49,569 nt of DNA from Chara braunii (GCA_003427395.1 BFEA01000730.1:282401-331969), one strand, 5' to 3'; positions 1 to 12,372 are shown, counted from the first letter of the stretch. The notes: a model not told the origin generated them from the letters alone. A program made the numbers and translations.

Positions 1-1573
1 TTGTTCCGGTGTGAGTCTCACTACCGCTTACAAGACTTAACTATACCCTCTTCAAACCTCTCAGGCAAAGGTATCAATCAACGTTGCAATCCCCCCAAAG
101 GACAGGTTCTGCATGCTGACCTTCCTTTGAGAGAATTCCTTCTCCTTAANGGTTGGTCACTTCATTNATCTTCGGTCNCATGCCGAACGTGGATTTCACA
201 CAGTTTGTCTATCCTTATCGAAGAAAGCAATTCATAAACATATACTGGCAGACACAAACAGTCGNNAAGCAATCAATAACTATATACATAACAAGTTCAA
301 CTTCTCTCAACCAAGAACAAAACATACAATGATATGTCATTTGAAACACTTGTTATTCATTCCCACACACATTCATTCATACCAAGTCTCATACATTTAC
401 CAGTGGGAATAAATAATTTTATCACTCCTTATATAATAATATAATTTAAGGAGTGGGGTTGTCCTCAAGTGGACACTCTCATACTTTGATTATATTGAGT
501 AATCAATCGATAAAGGTCCGAGTCTATTCATATAGCTTCAACAATAAGATAAATAAACTCCTTATGCAATGACTCCTAAAGCTGATTCATCATCGCACTC
601 TATCATATACAATCTCAAACCGATACATAATTTTCAAGTTGATAACCTAACATTACGCTTACTATACTATTTGCCCCTAATGATTAGTGAGTCACTGAGT
701 GGATAATTAACTAGTATCTCATGATCCTCTAAGGGTTAAATTATACTTTCAATGAGCAACCTCATCAATCAGATTCCATACCAGATTAGCACAATATTTT
801 AATCAGATCTCTACTAAATAGTTGACCCCCTAGCTTATCAAGACAAATAAGCACAGTATCTCTCAATTGTTTTATTTATTTATTCATATCATCACACAAA
901 ATGCTTATAGTCGGGTTCTAAGGCTACAACGTCTTATACCTCAAGCTTGTCCTTTTAAACTTCTAGACTCCTTTGTATTTCGACAGACCCTAAATATACC
1001 ATCGTTTATTATCCCCTAATGCATTTATCATACAGAGGCGCACGACCTTTCGTCATTACAACTTCACTAATTAGCTACCCTTATAGGCAAATACCCTCAT
1101 CATCATACCATGTTAGGTAGAGCCTCGAAGAAGACAATTATCTCAAGTAGATCATGATATGTCACACGGTACACTCTCTCAGTAAGACAACCGCAGAGAG
1201 ACCGGGTCTACTATTAAGAACTATATCATATAGCTTCAAGAACTTTGACGATCTAGTTAGACTATGTAGGCAATGACTCATAAGGTTAATTTAATCTATA
1301 ATCTTCTATGCAGTCTATATGACCAATGACCTTGCCAACGCACATAGCCTTCAAGTAGGTAGCCTAACTGTCGGGCAATGTGACATCTATTGGCAATGTC
1401 GACGAGACTTCACACTTCCTTCATGCATGTACCACTCTAAGTGTCTATCATACGTTAACTCAACTCATATATCACAAGCTATGTTAGCTCATTTAAATGT
1501 TGTTGTTTTGCCGTGATCATCGTCTTACCATTACCCGAGTTCGTTCACTGAGGACCTCGACTGGAAAGCGAGA
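1..1573. other. AT-rich stretch without a recognisable gene
   Basis: No reading frame here looks coding: the longest are short and of skewed composition. Ambiguous bases occur near 150, 167, 178 and 265-266. Two places share a degraded segment around CATATAGCTTCAA followed by GCAATGACTC (about 528-575 and 1227-1280), so part of this is old repeat. Given the primer-binding sequence at 1575-1591, it would be the decayed internal region of a minus-strand LTR retrotransposon whose 5' LTR lies to the right. That placement is inference. Confidence 0.4.
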
Positions 1574-1574
1574 T

Positions 1575-1591
1575 CCCTGGCAACGGCGCCA
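1575..1591 (-). other. LTR-retrotransposon primer-binding site (tRNA-primed, plant type)
   Basis: Read on the minus strand this is TGGCGCCGTTGCCAGGG, which matches the widespread plant Ty3/gypsy primer-binding sequence over the first 13 bases. It would pair with the 3' CCA end of a host tRNA to prime minus-strand DNA synthesis. Two bases separate it from a TGTCGGGTG terminus on the plus strand, which reads as a CA-ending LTR on the minus strand. This is the expected LTR-PBS spacing. Confidence 0.6.
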
Positions 1592-1593
1592 CC

Positions 1594-3440
1594 TGTCGGG
1601 TGCGACGGTCCCACACCCAGACGTAAAGTAATTTTTAGTATCGGACCTCACGGTCGCATCACGCAGGAGTTTAGAAGTGTTTCAGCTAAGACCAACTCCG
1701 ACCGTGCGAGCCAGCTAAACCTCTCGCGACTCCCTGCGACATGACAGAGACCCCACGAGGTACAACTCACCTCCACCTGCGGGAGTTGTCACCATCCGTT
1801 AGGTGCGCGTATCCTTGCTGAGCTATTGACTAACGTGCGAAGGGTTTTATTTGCAATCGCAGAGGTAAGCCAGCCGAGGGCGTTTGCTCGATCGTCGTAG
1901 TATAGGTGTACGTGTGGTTTAACGCCTAAGACTGCCCTGTAAATGCTTCGGGCATCGGGGCGCGGATCTCCCGGACCGACTTACAAATCAGGTCAACTCG
2001 ACTGACGAACGTTCGTGCATACTACGCTTTGCCTAGAAATAGTTTTTATAGGTGTGACTCATAACCTATCGCATTTTCAAAGTAGGATCCCCTCAATACT
2101 TTTAATTATCAGGGGTTGCGTATAAGACACATACCCATCTACCTAGTGATGAAGCCCATTAAACATATCTCTCTATGAAAAACCCTTTAACCATAGGATA
2201 CATACATGTGAGATGCATACTAAATAACTCTTAATATGTATCACTCATAGCTTATCCCATTTTCAAAGCAGGATCCATCTCAGTACTTAAACTATCAAGG
2301 GTTGCATATAAAATATATTCCCACATTACCTAGTGATTAAGTCCATTCAACATATCTCTTTATGAGAATCCTTTAACCGTAGCATACATACATGTGAAGT
2401 GAGATAAGGCTGGGTAATTAGGCGAGGAGATGTCACATACACGTAACACATTCACATAAACAGTCCGAATTCGTCAAGGGAAGAACATAGGTCTTTGACC
2501 TTTCAAACATGAACAAATGAAATGAACATGACATGAATAAGGTTTGTCGCCTTAGCAATATTCATAATCTTCCTAACAATCAGGGAAAACACAAGGTTGG
2601 GTACTCAACCTAAGTGTAGAAATCGCGCGTTGACGTGATGGCTGGATCAAGGTCCAGGATAGTGTAAGTTTCTCAGTGGGTTGCAGTGAATAGCATGTGG
2701 CTGGACGTTTTACTGACCTGCAGACAAGAGTCAATCACATTACACAATTCTAGCAGAGTCAACCATTCATTCACTTTCACACACATCACACTTACACTTC
2801 CAAACCTTTAAATCAGACATTCTCCTTTCGACTTGGTCATTCAAGGACCTCTTTTGACTAAACACAGACCCTTTAGACAAATGACCCGAAACGGAAATGC
2901 CATTTAGTGCAAAGGTTGATGCAAAGTGTGGGTGTCGAGGGTGAGTGAGGGTTGAGTTGGATAACCAACCTGTTACCATAAGGCAACAACATGTAGTCTT
3001 GTATAGACTCATAACGAATCTCCTCCATCAGGATGATGTGGAATCACACACAGCTCAACAATGTCTCAATACCTCTTCACCATCAACATGACCCCATCTG
3101 AAGTTCATTATAAAGAACTTCATTTTAGTCAGAATAATACTACATCAATCCCTATGGGCAGCCTCTCTAACCTCTTATCAGATCAGCTTCTAGGAATTGT
3201 CGTCTGAAGGAAGAGAAGTATAGAGTTAACGTCGCCAACTTTCCCCTTCGGACATACATAGACAAACTGTCATCCATCTCATATGGAGTAGAATCATAAG
3301 TGCGGCATCAATCAATAGGTTAAGGTAGCAGGTCATTTCACACGTGTCACATTCCTTCTACCTCCTCCTCAGTAGAATCAGAAAGCGGTCTGTTAATAAT
3401 GGATCGATCCCTTTTTTCAGGGCTTTCACCATTCCCTGTC
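1594..3440 (-). mobile_element. Probable LTR (5' LTR of a minus-strand retrotransposon); far end not resolved
   Basis: The left edge is set by the TG dinucleotide next to the primer-binding site. I cannot fix the right edge, because no second LTR is in the window to compare with; the end given is only where the next repeat family starts. The interval has no convincing gene. It contains a two-copy tandem repeat at 2053-2404. An 81-codon minus-strand frame at 2767-3012 has no recognisable motif. Confidence 0.3.
2053..2404. repeat. Two-copy tandem repeat, about 185 bp
   Basis: Copy 1 runs from about 2053 and copy 2 from about 2238. Both contain CATTTTCAAAG, AGGATCC, then an AAGGGTTGC or AGGGGTTGC block, CCTAGTGAT, CATATCTCT and CATACATACATGTGA in the same order and spacing. 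Divergence looks like roughly a quarter of positions. It lies inside the proposed LTR and may be a diverged duplication of regulatory sequence. Confidence 0.75.
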
Positions 3441-3459
3441 TATCGAGAGGATTAGTAAT

Positions 3460-4577
3460 AGTATGGTAGACTATTCGGGATCTGCGTCTGTTCGAGATAG
3501 GGCAGGCCTCGAGGGTCTTGCTCTTCTTATTCATCGTCCTTTATTAGATCAAGGTCAGGAGGTCATAATCGTTATTATGGTGGTAAGGCAGGGTTCCCGG
3601 AGCCTCGCTCCTCTTTACCACCCTAATCTGTTAGTTACTACAGAGATTTTTGTTAATATGGTGGTAAGGCAGGCTTCCCGGAGCCTCGCTCCTCTTACCA
3701 CCCTAACCTTTTTAATTACTACAAGAGATGTTTGCTAATATGGTGGTAAGGCAGGCTTCCCGGAGCCTCGCTCCTCTTACCACCCTAGTCTTTTAATTAC
3801 TATAAGAGATGTTTGTTAATATGGTGGTAAGGTAGGCTTCCCGGAGCCTCGCTCCTCTTACCACCCTAGTCTTTCAGTCACTACAGAAATGTTTGTTAAT
3901 ATGGTGGTAAGGCAGGCTTCCCGGAGCCTCGCTCATCTTACCACCCTGGTCTTTTAGTTACTACAAAGATAGTATTTAATATGGTGGTAAGGCAGACTTC
4001 CCGAAGCCTCGCTCCTCTTACCACCCTAGCCTTTTTAATTACTACAAGAGATGTTTGTTAATATGGTGGTAAGACAGGCTTCCCGGAGCCTCGCTCCTCT
4101 TACCACCTTAGTCTTTTAATTACTACAAGAGATGTTTGTTAATATGTTGGTAAGGCAGGCTTCCCGAAACCTCGGTCCTCTAACCACCCTAGCCTTTCAA
4201 TCACTGCAGAAATGTTTGTTAATATGGTGGTAAGGCAGGCTTCCCGGATCCTCGCTCCTCTTACCACCCTAGTGTTTTAGTTACTACAGAGATGGTAAGG
4301 CAGGTTTCCCGGAGCCTCGCTCCTCTTACCACCCTAGTCTCTAAGTCACTACAGAGATGTTTGTTAATATGGTGGTAAGGCAGGCTTTCCCGGGTACTCG
4401 CTCCTCTTACCACCCTAGCCTATTAATTACTACAGAGGTATATGGTTAGTATGGTGGTAAGGCAGGCTTCCCAGAGCCTCGCTCCTCTTACCACTCTAGC
4501 CTTTAAGTTAACTACAATGATACTTGTTAATATGGTGGTAAGGCAGGCTTCCCAGAGCCTCGCTCCTCTTACCACCG
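3460..4577. repeat. 81-bp minisatellite, about 13 copies, each a potential hairpin
   Basis: Copies start with ATGGTGGTAAGG near 3576, 3658, 3739, 3820, 3901, 3981, 4061, 4143, 4224, 4369, 4453 and 4531, with a truncated copy near 4289 and degenerate sequence from 3460. Every unit has GGTGGTAAG on the left and its exact complement CTTACCACC about 25 bases later. Inside is a second pair, AGGCT and AGCCT, around TCCCGG. The hairpin half is better conserved than the AT-rich spacer (TTTAATTACTACAAGAG and similar). The plus-strand reading frame through it is a by-product of the repeat, not a gene. Confidence 0.9.
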
Positions 4578-4599
4578 TGTTAGTTTACCTCCCCTTAGA

Positions 4600-4995
4600 C
4601 GAACCCTTGTCTTAGTGTCACTGTGTTTATTGCGTTTGTGTGATTGTCACAGTGCCCGTGTGCGTCATTGTGCACTTGTGTGTCATTGTGTAACTGTGTG
4701 TATGAGACTGTGTGACTGCATATCTGTGTTATATTGTATGTGACACTGAGTCTGCGTGTGTGACCTTGTGTATCTGTGTCACAGTGTATGTGACACTAAG
4801 TCTTTGTGTCACTGTGTATCAATGTCACGGTATATGTGACACTAAGTCTGTGTGTCATTGTATATCAATGTCATGTATATGTGACACTAAGTCTGTGTGT
4901 CAATGTGTATCAGTGTCACGGTATATGTGACACTAAGTCTGTGTGTGTGACCCTGTGCATGTGGCACTGTGCACTGTGTCAATATACATCTGCGT
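4600..4995. repeat. TG-rich satellite with 46-47 bp period
   Basis: TATGTGACACTAAGTCTG recurs near 4737, 4783, 4830, 4876 and 4922, separated by TGTGTCA and TATCAATGTCACGG type segments. Related TGTG-rich sequence returns at about 5810-6110. The period is not a multiple of three throughout, and the frames crossing it are low-complexity Cys/Val/Thr strings, so no gene is called. Confidence 0.8.
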
Positions 4996-5214
4996 GAGAT
5001 AGTGCATGTCACATACCGTAATGATGCAGACCAAAACAAGAACCGACCTTTCCTACATAGTACAGGATAGCGTAGCGAAAGACCAAAGTACCAATGATAA
5101 GACTAATCAAATGTTCGTAATGCAGACCATGCATACATCATCATCATCCGAGTCGCAGAGTGTGAAATCTGTCCGCATGCATGTAAGTGAGAAGAAAGCA
5201 AGTCAGATTGCAGA

Positions 5215-5283
<69 letters not shown>
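5215..5283. repeat. (AAT)23 microsatellite
   Basis: Uninterrupted AAT triplets. They produce long poly-Ile and poly-Asn frames on both strands that should be ignored. Confidence 0.97.
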
Positions 5284-5285
<2 letters not shown>

Positions 5286-6399
5286 AAATGGATTTCACCA
5301 TTTGCAGTAGCTGATGCAAACCCAGGACTCGATCCCTTGACCCCACTTTACCTGTGTACAGTATGCTCGCGTGTTTAAACCTGTGACCGGTGTCGTAGTA
5401 GTCCCTAGATGTATGTCGTAGGTCGTAGTTGCAGAAGTCTAGAAATGTCCAGCCCACGTTTTGACAGAGGAAAGTGGGCAAGTGGTGAGCCAAGTGGGGA
5501 CTAAACTGCAATGCGACTGCAGTACGACCTCAATAGGTTGGCAGTGAGTCCCCCTGCAGTCAGTCGTACAGTCCAGACAGTCCTAGTCCAGTCCAGCAAG
5601 TACCATGAGGGACTGTGTGCACCGTGGGCCGAGGGAAAGAGGCAGACCAATGAGCTTCAGAAGTATAAATAAAGGGGCAGCATGCAGTCATTCATTTATT
5701 CTTGCGTGAGCCATACGAGAGCGCAGCTACAGTGGCTTGGGCAACGGTGATCTGCGGACGCCCGGAGTGCAGTGGGCGAGGAAGGTGGTGGTATGGGCAT
5801 AGCAGTAGGTGTATTGAAGTGTGTGTGTGTCATTGCACATATGCAAATTGTTGTATGTGTTTCCACTGTGTATCTGTGTTATAACATATATGTGCCTGTG
5901 TGTGATCGTGCATCTGACTGTGCACTCTGTGTGACTTGTGTGACTGTGTTTCCCGTGGGTCTGTGTATCTGTGTTTTCTGACTGTGGCATCCGAGTATGA
6001 CTATATAGCACTGTGTGCGACTGTGTGTCACTGAGTATGCCAGTGTCGGATTGTGTATCTGTGCGTGTGGCTGTCACAATGTCCCTGTTTGTCTGTAGTC
6101 TGTATGTCTGTAGGTTTGTTCGCCTGGTCTTGTCCTTTTTTTTTTTTTTTTTCTGTCTATCTGTCTTTCTCTGCTCCCTTGTGAGTGTAGTAAGTAGTGC
6201 GTGTGGGTATCCAGCGTGACCCTGTGCATGAACAAAGTAGCTGGGTGTTGTCGAGCCATAGCCGTCTGCAGTGAACTTGCAATCAAATTGTGTTCTTGAC
6301 AACCATATCTCTGAGCTTTGAGTTTGGGCGCTTGTCGCCAGTTTGGTGCGAAGCCTGTTCGTATGCAAGCGAACTGAGAAAGAAAACGAGTCTGATCGC

Positions 6400-6400
<1 letters not shown>
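5284..6400. other. Intergenic stretch with TG-rich degenerate repeats
   Basis: I see no gene. 5530-5610 is rich in CAGTCC direct repeats. 5810-6110 resembles the TG-rich satellite at 4600-4995. A T-run lies at 6137-6151. A promoter-like TATA element at 5664 is listed separately. Confidence 0.5.
5647..5671 (+). promoter_or_regulatory. Candidate core promoter: CCAAT then TATAAATA
   Basis: TATAAATA is at 5664-5671 in a GC-richer setting, with CCAAT at 5647-5651. A pol II start would be expected near 5695. No downstream coding exon is recognisable, so this may be an LTR or retroelement promoter, or chance. Confidence 0.3.

Positions 6401-6478
<78 letters not shown>
6401..6478. repeat. (TAA)26 microsatellite
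   Basis: Uninterrupted TAA/AAT triplets; a second array of the same motif about 1.1 kb from the first. Confidence 0.97.
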
Positions 6479-6480
<2 letters not shown>

Positions 6481-6968
6481 TTAAAAAAAGCAAGGAAAAA
6501 TGAGCAATAGCGAGGTGACAATTTTAGATTACACCATCATTTTGAAAGCCAGATAGTCACATCGTGTCCAGAGAGCAGCATCGTACCAATAATACACCAA
6601 TGGAGGTTTTTAGTATTGGAAACCAATGACCAGGATAGCATACTCTCTCCACACGAACATAATAGTCCAATCCCTTCACTCTCCTACTTGGCGCTCAGCG
6701 CCCAGCCTACCCCTACACAGCTACTACAGCCTACGAATTGACAATGCAACATTGTTGACATCAGCGGCAACCCGAAATACTTGAAGATACCGCCCATGCA
6801 GACCATCGCCATTACAAGGTAAGTGCCCTCACATCATCATCATAATCATAATTCACCTACCCCCTGACTATACACCCACGTCTGTCCTGTGTTACACCCG
6901 AAGACCTCCCCTGCGCCTCACTGTAGTCCATGCCCACCAGCTATGGTGGCTGGGCTTTGGCGTCACAG

Positions 6969-7257
<289 letters not shown>

Positions 7258-7260
<3 letters not shown>

Positions 7261-9380
7261 CTTGCTTGTTTCAATCGTTGATAGTGTCGCGGGTGTCGCA
7301 AGATTTGAGACTTACCTCTTCACACTCTCTCGCTTCGTCGTCGTCGTTGTCTATCGTCGTCGTCGTCGTCAGTAGTCCATCAGAGTCATCGTCACAATCC
7401 AATGTTCTTCTCCCTCGTTCTCTCTCTCCTCCTCCTTCTCCATCTTCTCATCCTTCTTCTTTCCTCTAAGTGATGAGGTTCAATGAACCTTCCACAGCAC
7501 CCCAGTGGCAAACAGCCGAGATCACTACGATCCAGACGCTTCATCGGATCATTCAATCGGTAGGAGCTACGGCGGTGTGTACAAAAAGGCAGGGACGTAA
7601 TCAGCGCGAGCTTATGACTCGCGCTTACCCGACATTCCTCGTCGAAGATCAATACTTACAACAGTCTATCCTCGTCACGACGAACCCCCTTCCCTTCTCC
7701 CCCTTCTTCTTCTTCTTCTTCTTCTTCTTCTTCTTCTTCTTCTTCTCTCCTTTCTCCTTTTTCTACTCTTTTACTTCTCCTCCTCGCGCGGTTGTCTTCT
7801 ATCTCAACGTTCTCTTTACCTCTGCACGGTCTTCTCTTCTCCTCCGCGCATCTCTCCTCTTGCTACCACCGTGCGACCTCTCCGCTGTTTCCCTTGCCTT
7901 AAGGTACGTTCGCCTATCTCTCCTCCTCCCTTGCTCTTCTTTCTTCTCCATCTCCTCTCTCTTCCTCACGACCATCTCCTCTACTCCGCGCTCCTCTTTG
8001 ACACACTCTGCGTCTCTCTCTCAGCGCCTCCTTCTCTCTCTTGCTGCCATCACGATTTTTCCCAACCGCGTGGTCTACCTTGTTCCACTGCGTTTCATTG
8101 TCCTCGTTCACATCTCTCCCCTCGTTTCTTTGCCCATGCGGGATCCCCCCTCCGCTGTCGCGCAGTTGCTGCGTCGCCCGTCGAGCATGCAACCAATGTA
8201 CGTAGACCAAAGTCCGAGATGTTGGGTTCGGGGTCGAGCAGAATTCGTTGGAACGAATACGCCCGACTATCCGACACAGATTCATTAAGGCGAATCTGTA
8301 GAGAATAGATACGGGATCGGAGAAAAGAAGAATAAACCGGTAAATAAATGAAAAAGAATCTAGAAAGAAAATCATAAAGAAAAGAAGAAGAAAACTAAAT
8401 AAATAAATAAGAAAATTGAATAAGACAAAAGAAAATCTAACTACTAAACTACCCTGTCGTGCCACTTGTCACGACATGTTCTAACTGTAACTAACCCCGA
8501 ACTACAGGTCGTGGGTTCATGGCCCGGCCGCCCGAACTCGGGTAAAACAAAAGTAGAGCCCCCCCCTCTTTCAAAAGGGTAGCTAGCTCAATGGCCAGTA
8601 GGTCTTGATCCCCGGATCCCTCGTATGTCAAATAGCATTGAAACCTATTGAGCTAGCTCCCACTTCGAGTACAAGGGGAGCGACTCAGTATGTATATAGT
8701 AGTGGGCTCAGCCCGACCAGCGGCCTGAGCCCATTTCCCAAGTCTACGTGCGTGTATGCTTGCTGGTTCGTATGCATGCCTGAGTGTTTGGTGTACTGAG
8801 TGAGGGTGTGACCCGCAGTCCTGCGGGTGTGCGTGTTTGCTGGTCCGCGGGCCTGTCTGAGTGTTTGTCGACTTGAGTCTGTGTGTGTCCCTCAAGGGCA
8901 CTTGGTTCCTTTGAAAAGACCCGCGGGGCCGATACTTATTTGTAGCCGTGATATTGAGGGTTGCGGCGGGGAAAACATTCAAGTGGCGGGAAAAGAGATC
9001 CGCTACACCTTAAGAGCGACGGACAACACTCAAGTAGCAGGTAGGTCGGTACCACCCCACGTAGAGGTAGATGCGGCGGGTACTTGACGCGGAGGCCGAG
9101 TAGGGAAAGACGAACGTTGAAATTTTTAAACACTTGGTACCAGTAGGTAGATAGGTACCAGACCAAGTCTCAGTGTGTGTCGTAGGTCTACCCGACACAG
9201 TATTAACCCAATCAACCCCTCGACCTTTTTTCGGTCTGAGGGTATTACTACTAATCTTAACCATCACAGCGCTCGTCACAACGATGTGCGCGCATATTCT
9301 CAAAATTTTCTCACCGATTCGCCCCGGCCTCAATGACTGAGGAAATTGTTTCAAGCGCCACGGCAAAGCGTGCACACCCT
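7258..9380. other. Pyrimidine-rich and intergenic DNA, no supported gene
   Basis: 7270-8110 is strongly C/T-rich on the plus strand, including a CTT array at 7703-7747. Its open frames give Leu/Ser/Pro-rich strings typical of composition rather than coding. 8330-8440 is A-rich. 8460-9380 has scattered short frames on both strands with no motif I recognise. Confidence 0.45.
8581..8658. repeat. Inverted repeat with 14-15 base arms
   Basis: AGCTAGCTCAATGG at 8581-8594 is matched by CCTATTGAGCTAGCT at 8644-8658 in inverse orientation with one mismatch, leaving a 49-base loop. It may be the core of a small foldback element. The flanks give no target-site duplication I could confirm. Confidence 0.5.
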
Positions 9381-9404
9381 TTTCATTTCAGATCGGTTCC
9401 ATCA

Positions 9405-10238
9405 TGGTAGCCGATGTCGTCGTTGTGTCGACTGCAAAAGCATGGCCAAATACCCTTGTAAGGGTATTTGGTCCGACAACGTTCCCCTCCTTCCTTCTTT
9501 GACACTTCCTTTTTGGTGGGTTTTTCTTTATTCGTCGGTTCTTCATGTTCCTTTCCCGATGTTTCAGGCTTTTCCGGCGTCTTCTTAGCACCTTTCATAC
9601 CATCTTGCATCAACGTCTCCTTGGGTTTCTTTTCTTCTTTCCCCTCGGTCTCCTCCTCATGTAGTACTTTGTTCTTTCCTTTGACCAGTCTTGTCACCGT
9701 CTCGAGTTCGGTGGTGACATTATCAATCTTTTTCTTGAAGTGGGCAAGGTAAGCCATCATGTTTTGCAAGACGGTTGCCAAGTCAACCTCTGAACCTTCA
9801 AGGCTCTGCATTAAACTTTTGCCTAATTTCTTCCACTTTCTTTGCCTCTTCATTTTTTTCTTTCTTCGGTTTCTCATAGGCTTCTTTCGTTTTCAATTCT
9901 GCATCCAATGCAGTCTTAAGTTGTTTGATGGTATTATCCACAATCTGTTATGTCAGTTCTTCCTTCCTTTCATATGCTTCATCCTTCTTCTCTTCTTTGG
10001 CCTCTTATCCCCCTGTGATCTTCGCAAATTGCTCTGCAACAAAGTGATCAAGTGTCATTCGTGCTTGATCAATCGGTTGTTGCACTCTTCTGTTGGTTTC
10101 CATCATCTGGACAGTAGTTTCAACCTGTTTCAGTTCGTCTTATGTGGCACACAGATCGAACAGTCTGCTTCCATGTTGTCCAGCCTCAAGACCAGCGTCT
10201 TGTACTTCTTGGAGCAATGCGTGAAGACGATTTAACAT
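9405..10238 (-). pseudogene. Broken coiled-coil, Lys/Glu-rich protein gene (gag-like?)
   Basis: Starting at the ATG at 10238, one minus-strand frame encodes a heptad-rich protein with segments such as LLQEVQDAGLE, QVETTVQMMETNRRVQQ and KQLKTALDAELKTKEAYEK. Three in-frame TAA codons interrupt it (10140-10142, 10005-10007, 9948-9950). A frameshift near 9815-9830 moves the signal to another frame, which continues with VDLATVLQNMMAYLAHF and a long Lys/Glu/Pro tail. Predicted character: elongated coiled coil followed by a highly charged disordered region. No zinc knuckle or protease motif is visible, so assignment to a retroelement gag is only a guess from its repeat-rich setting. The 3' end runs into a perfect palindrome at 9446-9471. 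Confidence 0.5.
9446..9471. repeat. Perfect 12-bp-arm palindrome
   Basis: CCAAATACCCTT and its exact complement AAGGGTATTTGG flank a central GT. The sequence lies in the 3' part of the coiled-coil pseudogene, where it encodes KYPYKGIW on the minus strand. A similar palindrome is at 23507-23530, and both are followed by a GTCCGAC sequence. Confidence 0.85.
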
Positions 10239-10239
10239 T

Positions 10240-12370
10240 TTTTGCCGTCATTCTTCGATTTTGCCTTGGGTTCTCACCTCCGCCTCCTCCTCATTAGCAA
10301 AGAGGGTGATAGAGGTTGGGTAGAAAAGAAAGGGAATGAAGCGGGTCAAGATGGACGCACGCAGACATTTCCATACAAAATTCATTCTAACAAATGAGTT
10401 TGCCGCAAAATAAACTTTACAAAGACAACAACAAATTATTTGGCCTCACTTCAATGTATTTCCTACGACAAAGAATATAAAACGAAATAAATAAACGTTC
10501 ACATTCTTCTATTTTATCTATCTTTTAACTCTGTTTTTTTTTTTTTTTTTGTTAGCACGTTCCTATCTGAGAGTGGTAGAGGTACCGCAAACACGACCAG
10601 TGTGATCAAAACAACAACACAGTTGGTGAGTAGCAGACATCCACCGAACAGCCTACGGTGAGTGGAGTCAGGCAACAAAACAACAATCAATCAAGATGTC
10701 AGCAACTCATCCTCTTCAACTATCCTTCAGCAAATGCCAGTGCAGCCAGGCATAAGGGTCTACGCGTGCCACTACAACCTTACCGTGATGTTGTACCGCC
10801 CGCCAGCATGCACAAGTGCAAGTATCAATCCCTCACCGATCTTCGAAAAATGGCTGCACGCGCCTACTGCAACGTGTCACCCCTTGTCATTCTAACACAA
10901 CACCTCCACAGAGTGAGTGTGCCACGTCAACTTCAATGACCAGCAAGGCTGTCAACAGGTTTTCCACATCAGCAACGCACTATCTGCCAGCTCTTTCATC
11001 ACTTGTAGGCCACGCCAGATCGAAGATACCTCTGGCGTATGAAAGCGCCATGTCATCGGGTGAGTCGCAACACAGGTAAGTGCCACGTCAGACAATACCC
11101 CACTAACTCTTGGATGCCATGTAAGCACCCATGCGGCAACACTCCCAATGTCACGTCAATAGTCCCCTTCTCCCATTCTCTCTCTCGTCACGATAATCCA
11201 GTGCCACTTCAACACCACAACCAACGATGCTCTGCACTAGTCTGCGATTGCCATCTTAGCATCGTTGCGCCACGTCAGCAATGTTGCCATCGTCTTCTCA
11301 AGTCCACGTCATCACCTTTAGTGGTAGGTGCGCGTCCGTGCCATTGTCCAGATCGCGATTATGATCGCGCATGTCTATAGACGAGATTCTTCTGCGTGGC
11401 ACACCCCCCTACTTACCTTGGGCATCAAGGCGCCTAACAACAGATCGCAACGAAGAAGGTAAGCTCTGATACCAAATTATAATGAATCCAGTCTGGTGGA
11501 AACTCGTCAAGTGTCGAATACAAGATAACTCAGTGTTGATACATGTCTCCAATAATCGGGAAATGTGATATGTAATACAACCATAGGACGAAATAGGAGG
11601 GAGGGAGAATAGACGTAAAGGATGGAAGAGAATGTATCCATCAATGTCCACATAGACAAAACACTCTCAATCCCCACTGCTTCGGGCGTTACCTCACATC
11701 CACGTCAGCAAACAGTGTCCAAGAAATGAGTCTGACGAGATCTGATTACAACATAGTGCCACGTAGGCACAATTCTCTCATGAAGACGTCTCTGCAGCAA
11801 TGTCGACAACATCAACAGGTAAGTTTTCCCTCTCTCACTCAATCGATCCCACAAAACTTGATCTTCCTCCTTGTCGCATCCCCAATCTGCGTTGAAGACA
11901 GTGTGGCATATGCCACGTTAGCAATGCCAAAGACAGCGTGGCGAGTGCCACGTCAACATCCAAAAAGACAGTTAGCGCCAGAAGCAGAGAGGCGCCAACA
12001 CGCAAAGTAGCAGTCTCGCGTACTTATCGCACAATGCCAGCGTAGAGCCAGCGTCCTGCCAGCGACCAACCAGCGTCAAGCCAACATAAAGCAGCAAGGC
12101 AAGACTGAATATCGTTTCCCAGGGCCTAGGTCAATAAATAGTGTTGACAATGTTGACTGACCTCTGGTCTCTCAAGTACAAAGGCTCAGATCGCCGACGA
12201 CCTGGATCTCGTACAGTTACAAATTTCCACCTCGACCGAATGCTGTTTGGATACCTGCGTATAACCAAGAACTACGATTTCATCAAAACGGACATTTGTT
12301 TTTTTTTGAACGAAATTGAAAGTCGATTTTTTTGCCTGAATTGTCTTCATTTGCAATTGTGACAGGACAA
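10240..12370 (+). other. Gene-poor stretch with repeated CCACGTCA octamers and splice-donor-like sites
   Basis: The exact octamer CCACGTCA occurs at 10922, 11083, 11270, 11304, 11700 and 11948, all in the same orientation. Near matches include CCACGTTA near 11913 and CCACGTAG near 11758. CAGGTAAGT-type donors lie at about 11076 and 11817. The octamer is the C-box/G-box hybrid recognised by plant bZIP factors. The copies may instead be relics of an old tandem repeat with a GTGCCACGTCAGCAA-like unit. No coding frame is convincing. Confidence 0.45.
11463..11474 (-). other. Possible LTR-element primer-binding site (initiator tRNA-Met type)
   Basis: The minus strand reads TGGTATCAGAGC, the standard plant Ty1/copia and TRIM primer-binding core. 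The bases just upstream do not show a clear CA LTR terminus, so this could be chance or a degraded edge. Confidence 0.35.
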
Positions 12371-12372
12371 GT

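Noticed and set aside
5203-6521. Long poly-Ile, poly-Asn and poly-Leu frames over AAT arrays
   Set aside because: Pure consequence of uninterrupted triplet microsatellites; flanking residues show no conserved protein character.
7470-8465. Long overlapping open frames on both strands of a C/T-rich stretch
   Set aside because: Composition-driven Leu/Ser/Pro and Arg/Glu strings without start context or motifs. Both strands open at once, which is typical of biased DNA.
8460-8600. Possible tRNA-like or SINE sequence (GGGTTCATGGCCC and TAGCTCAATGG)
   Set aside because: The B-box-like word precedes the A-box-like word, the wrong order for a pol III gene, and no cloverleaf can be drawn.
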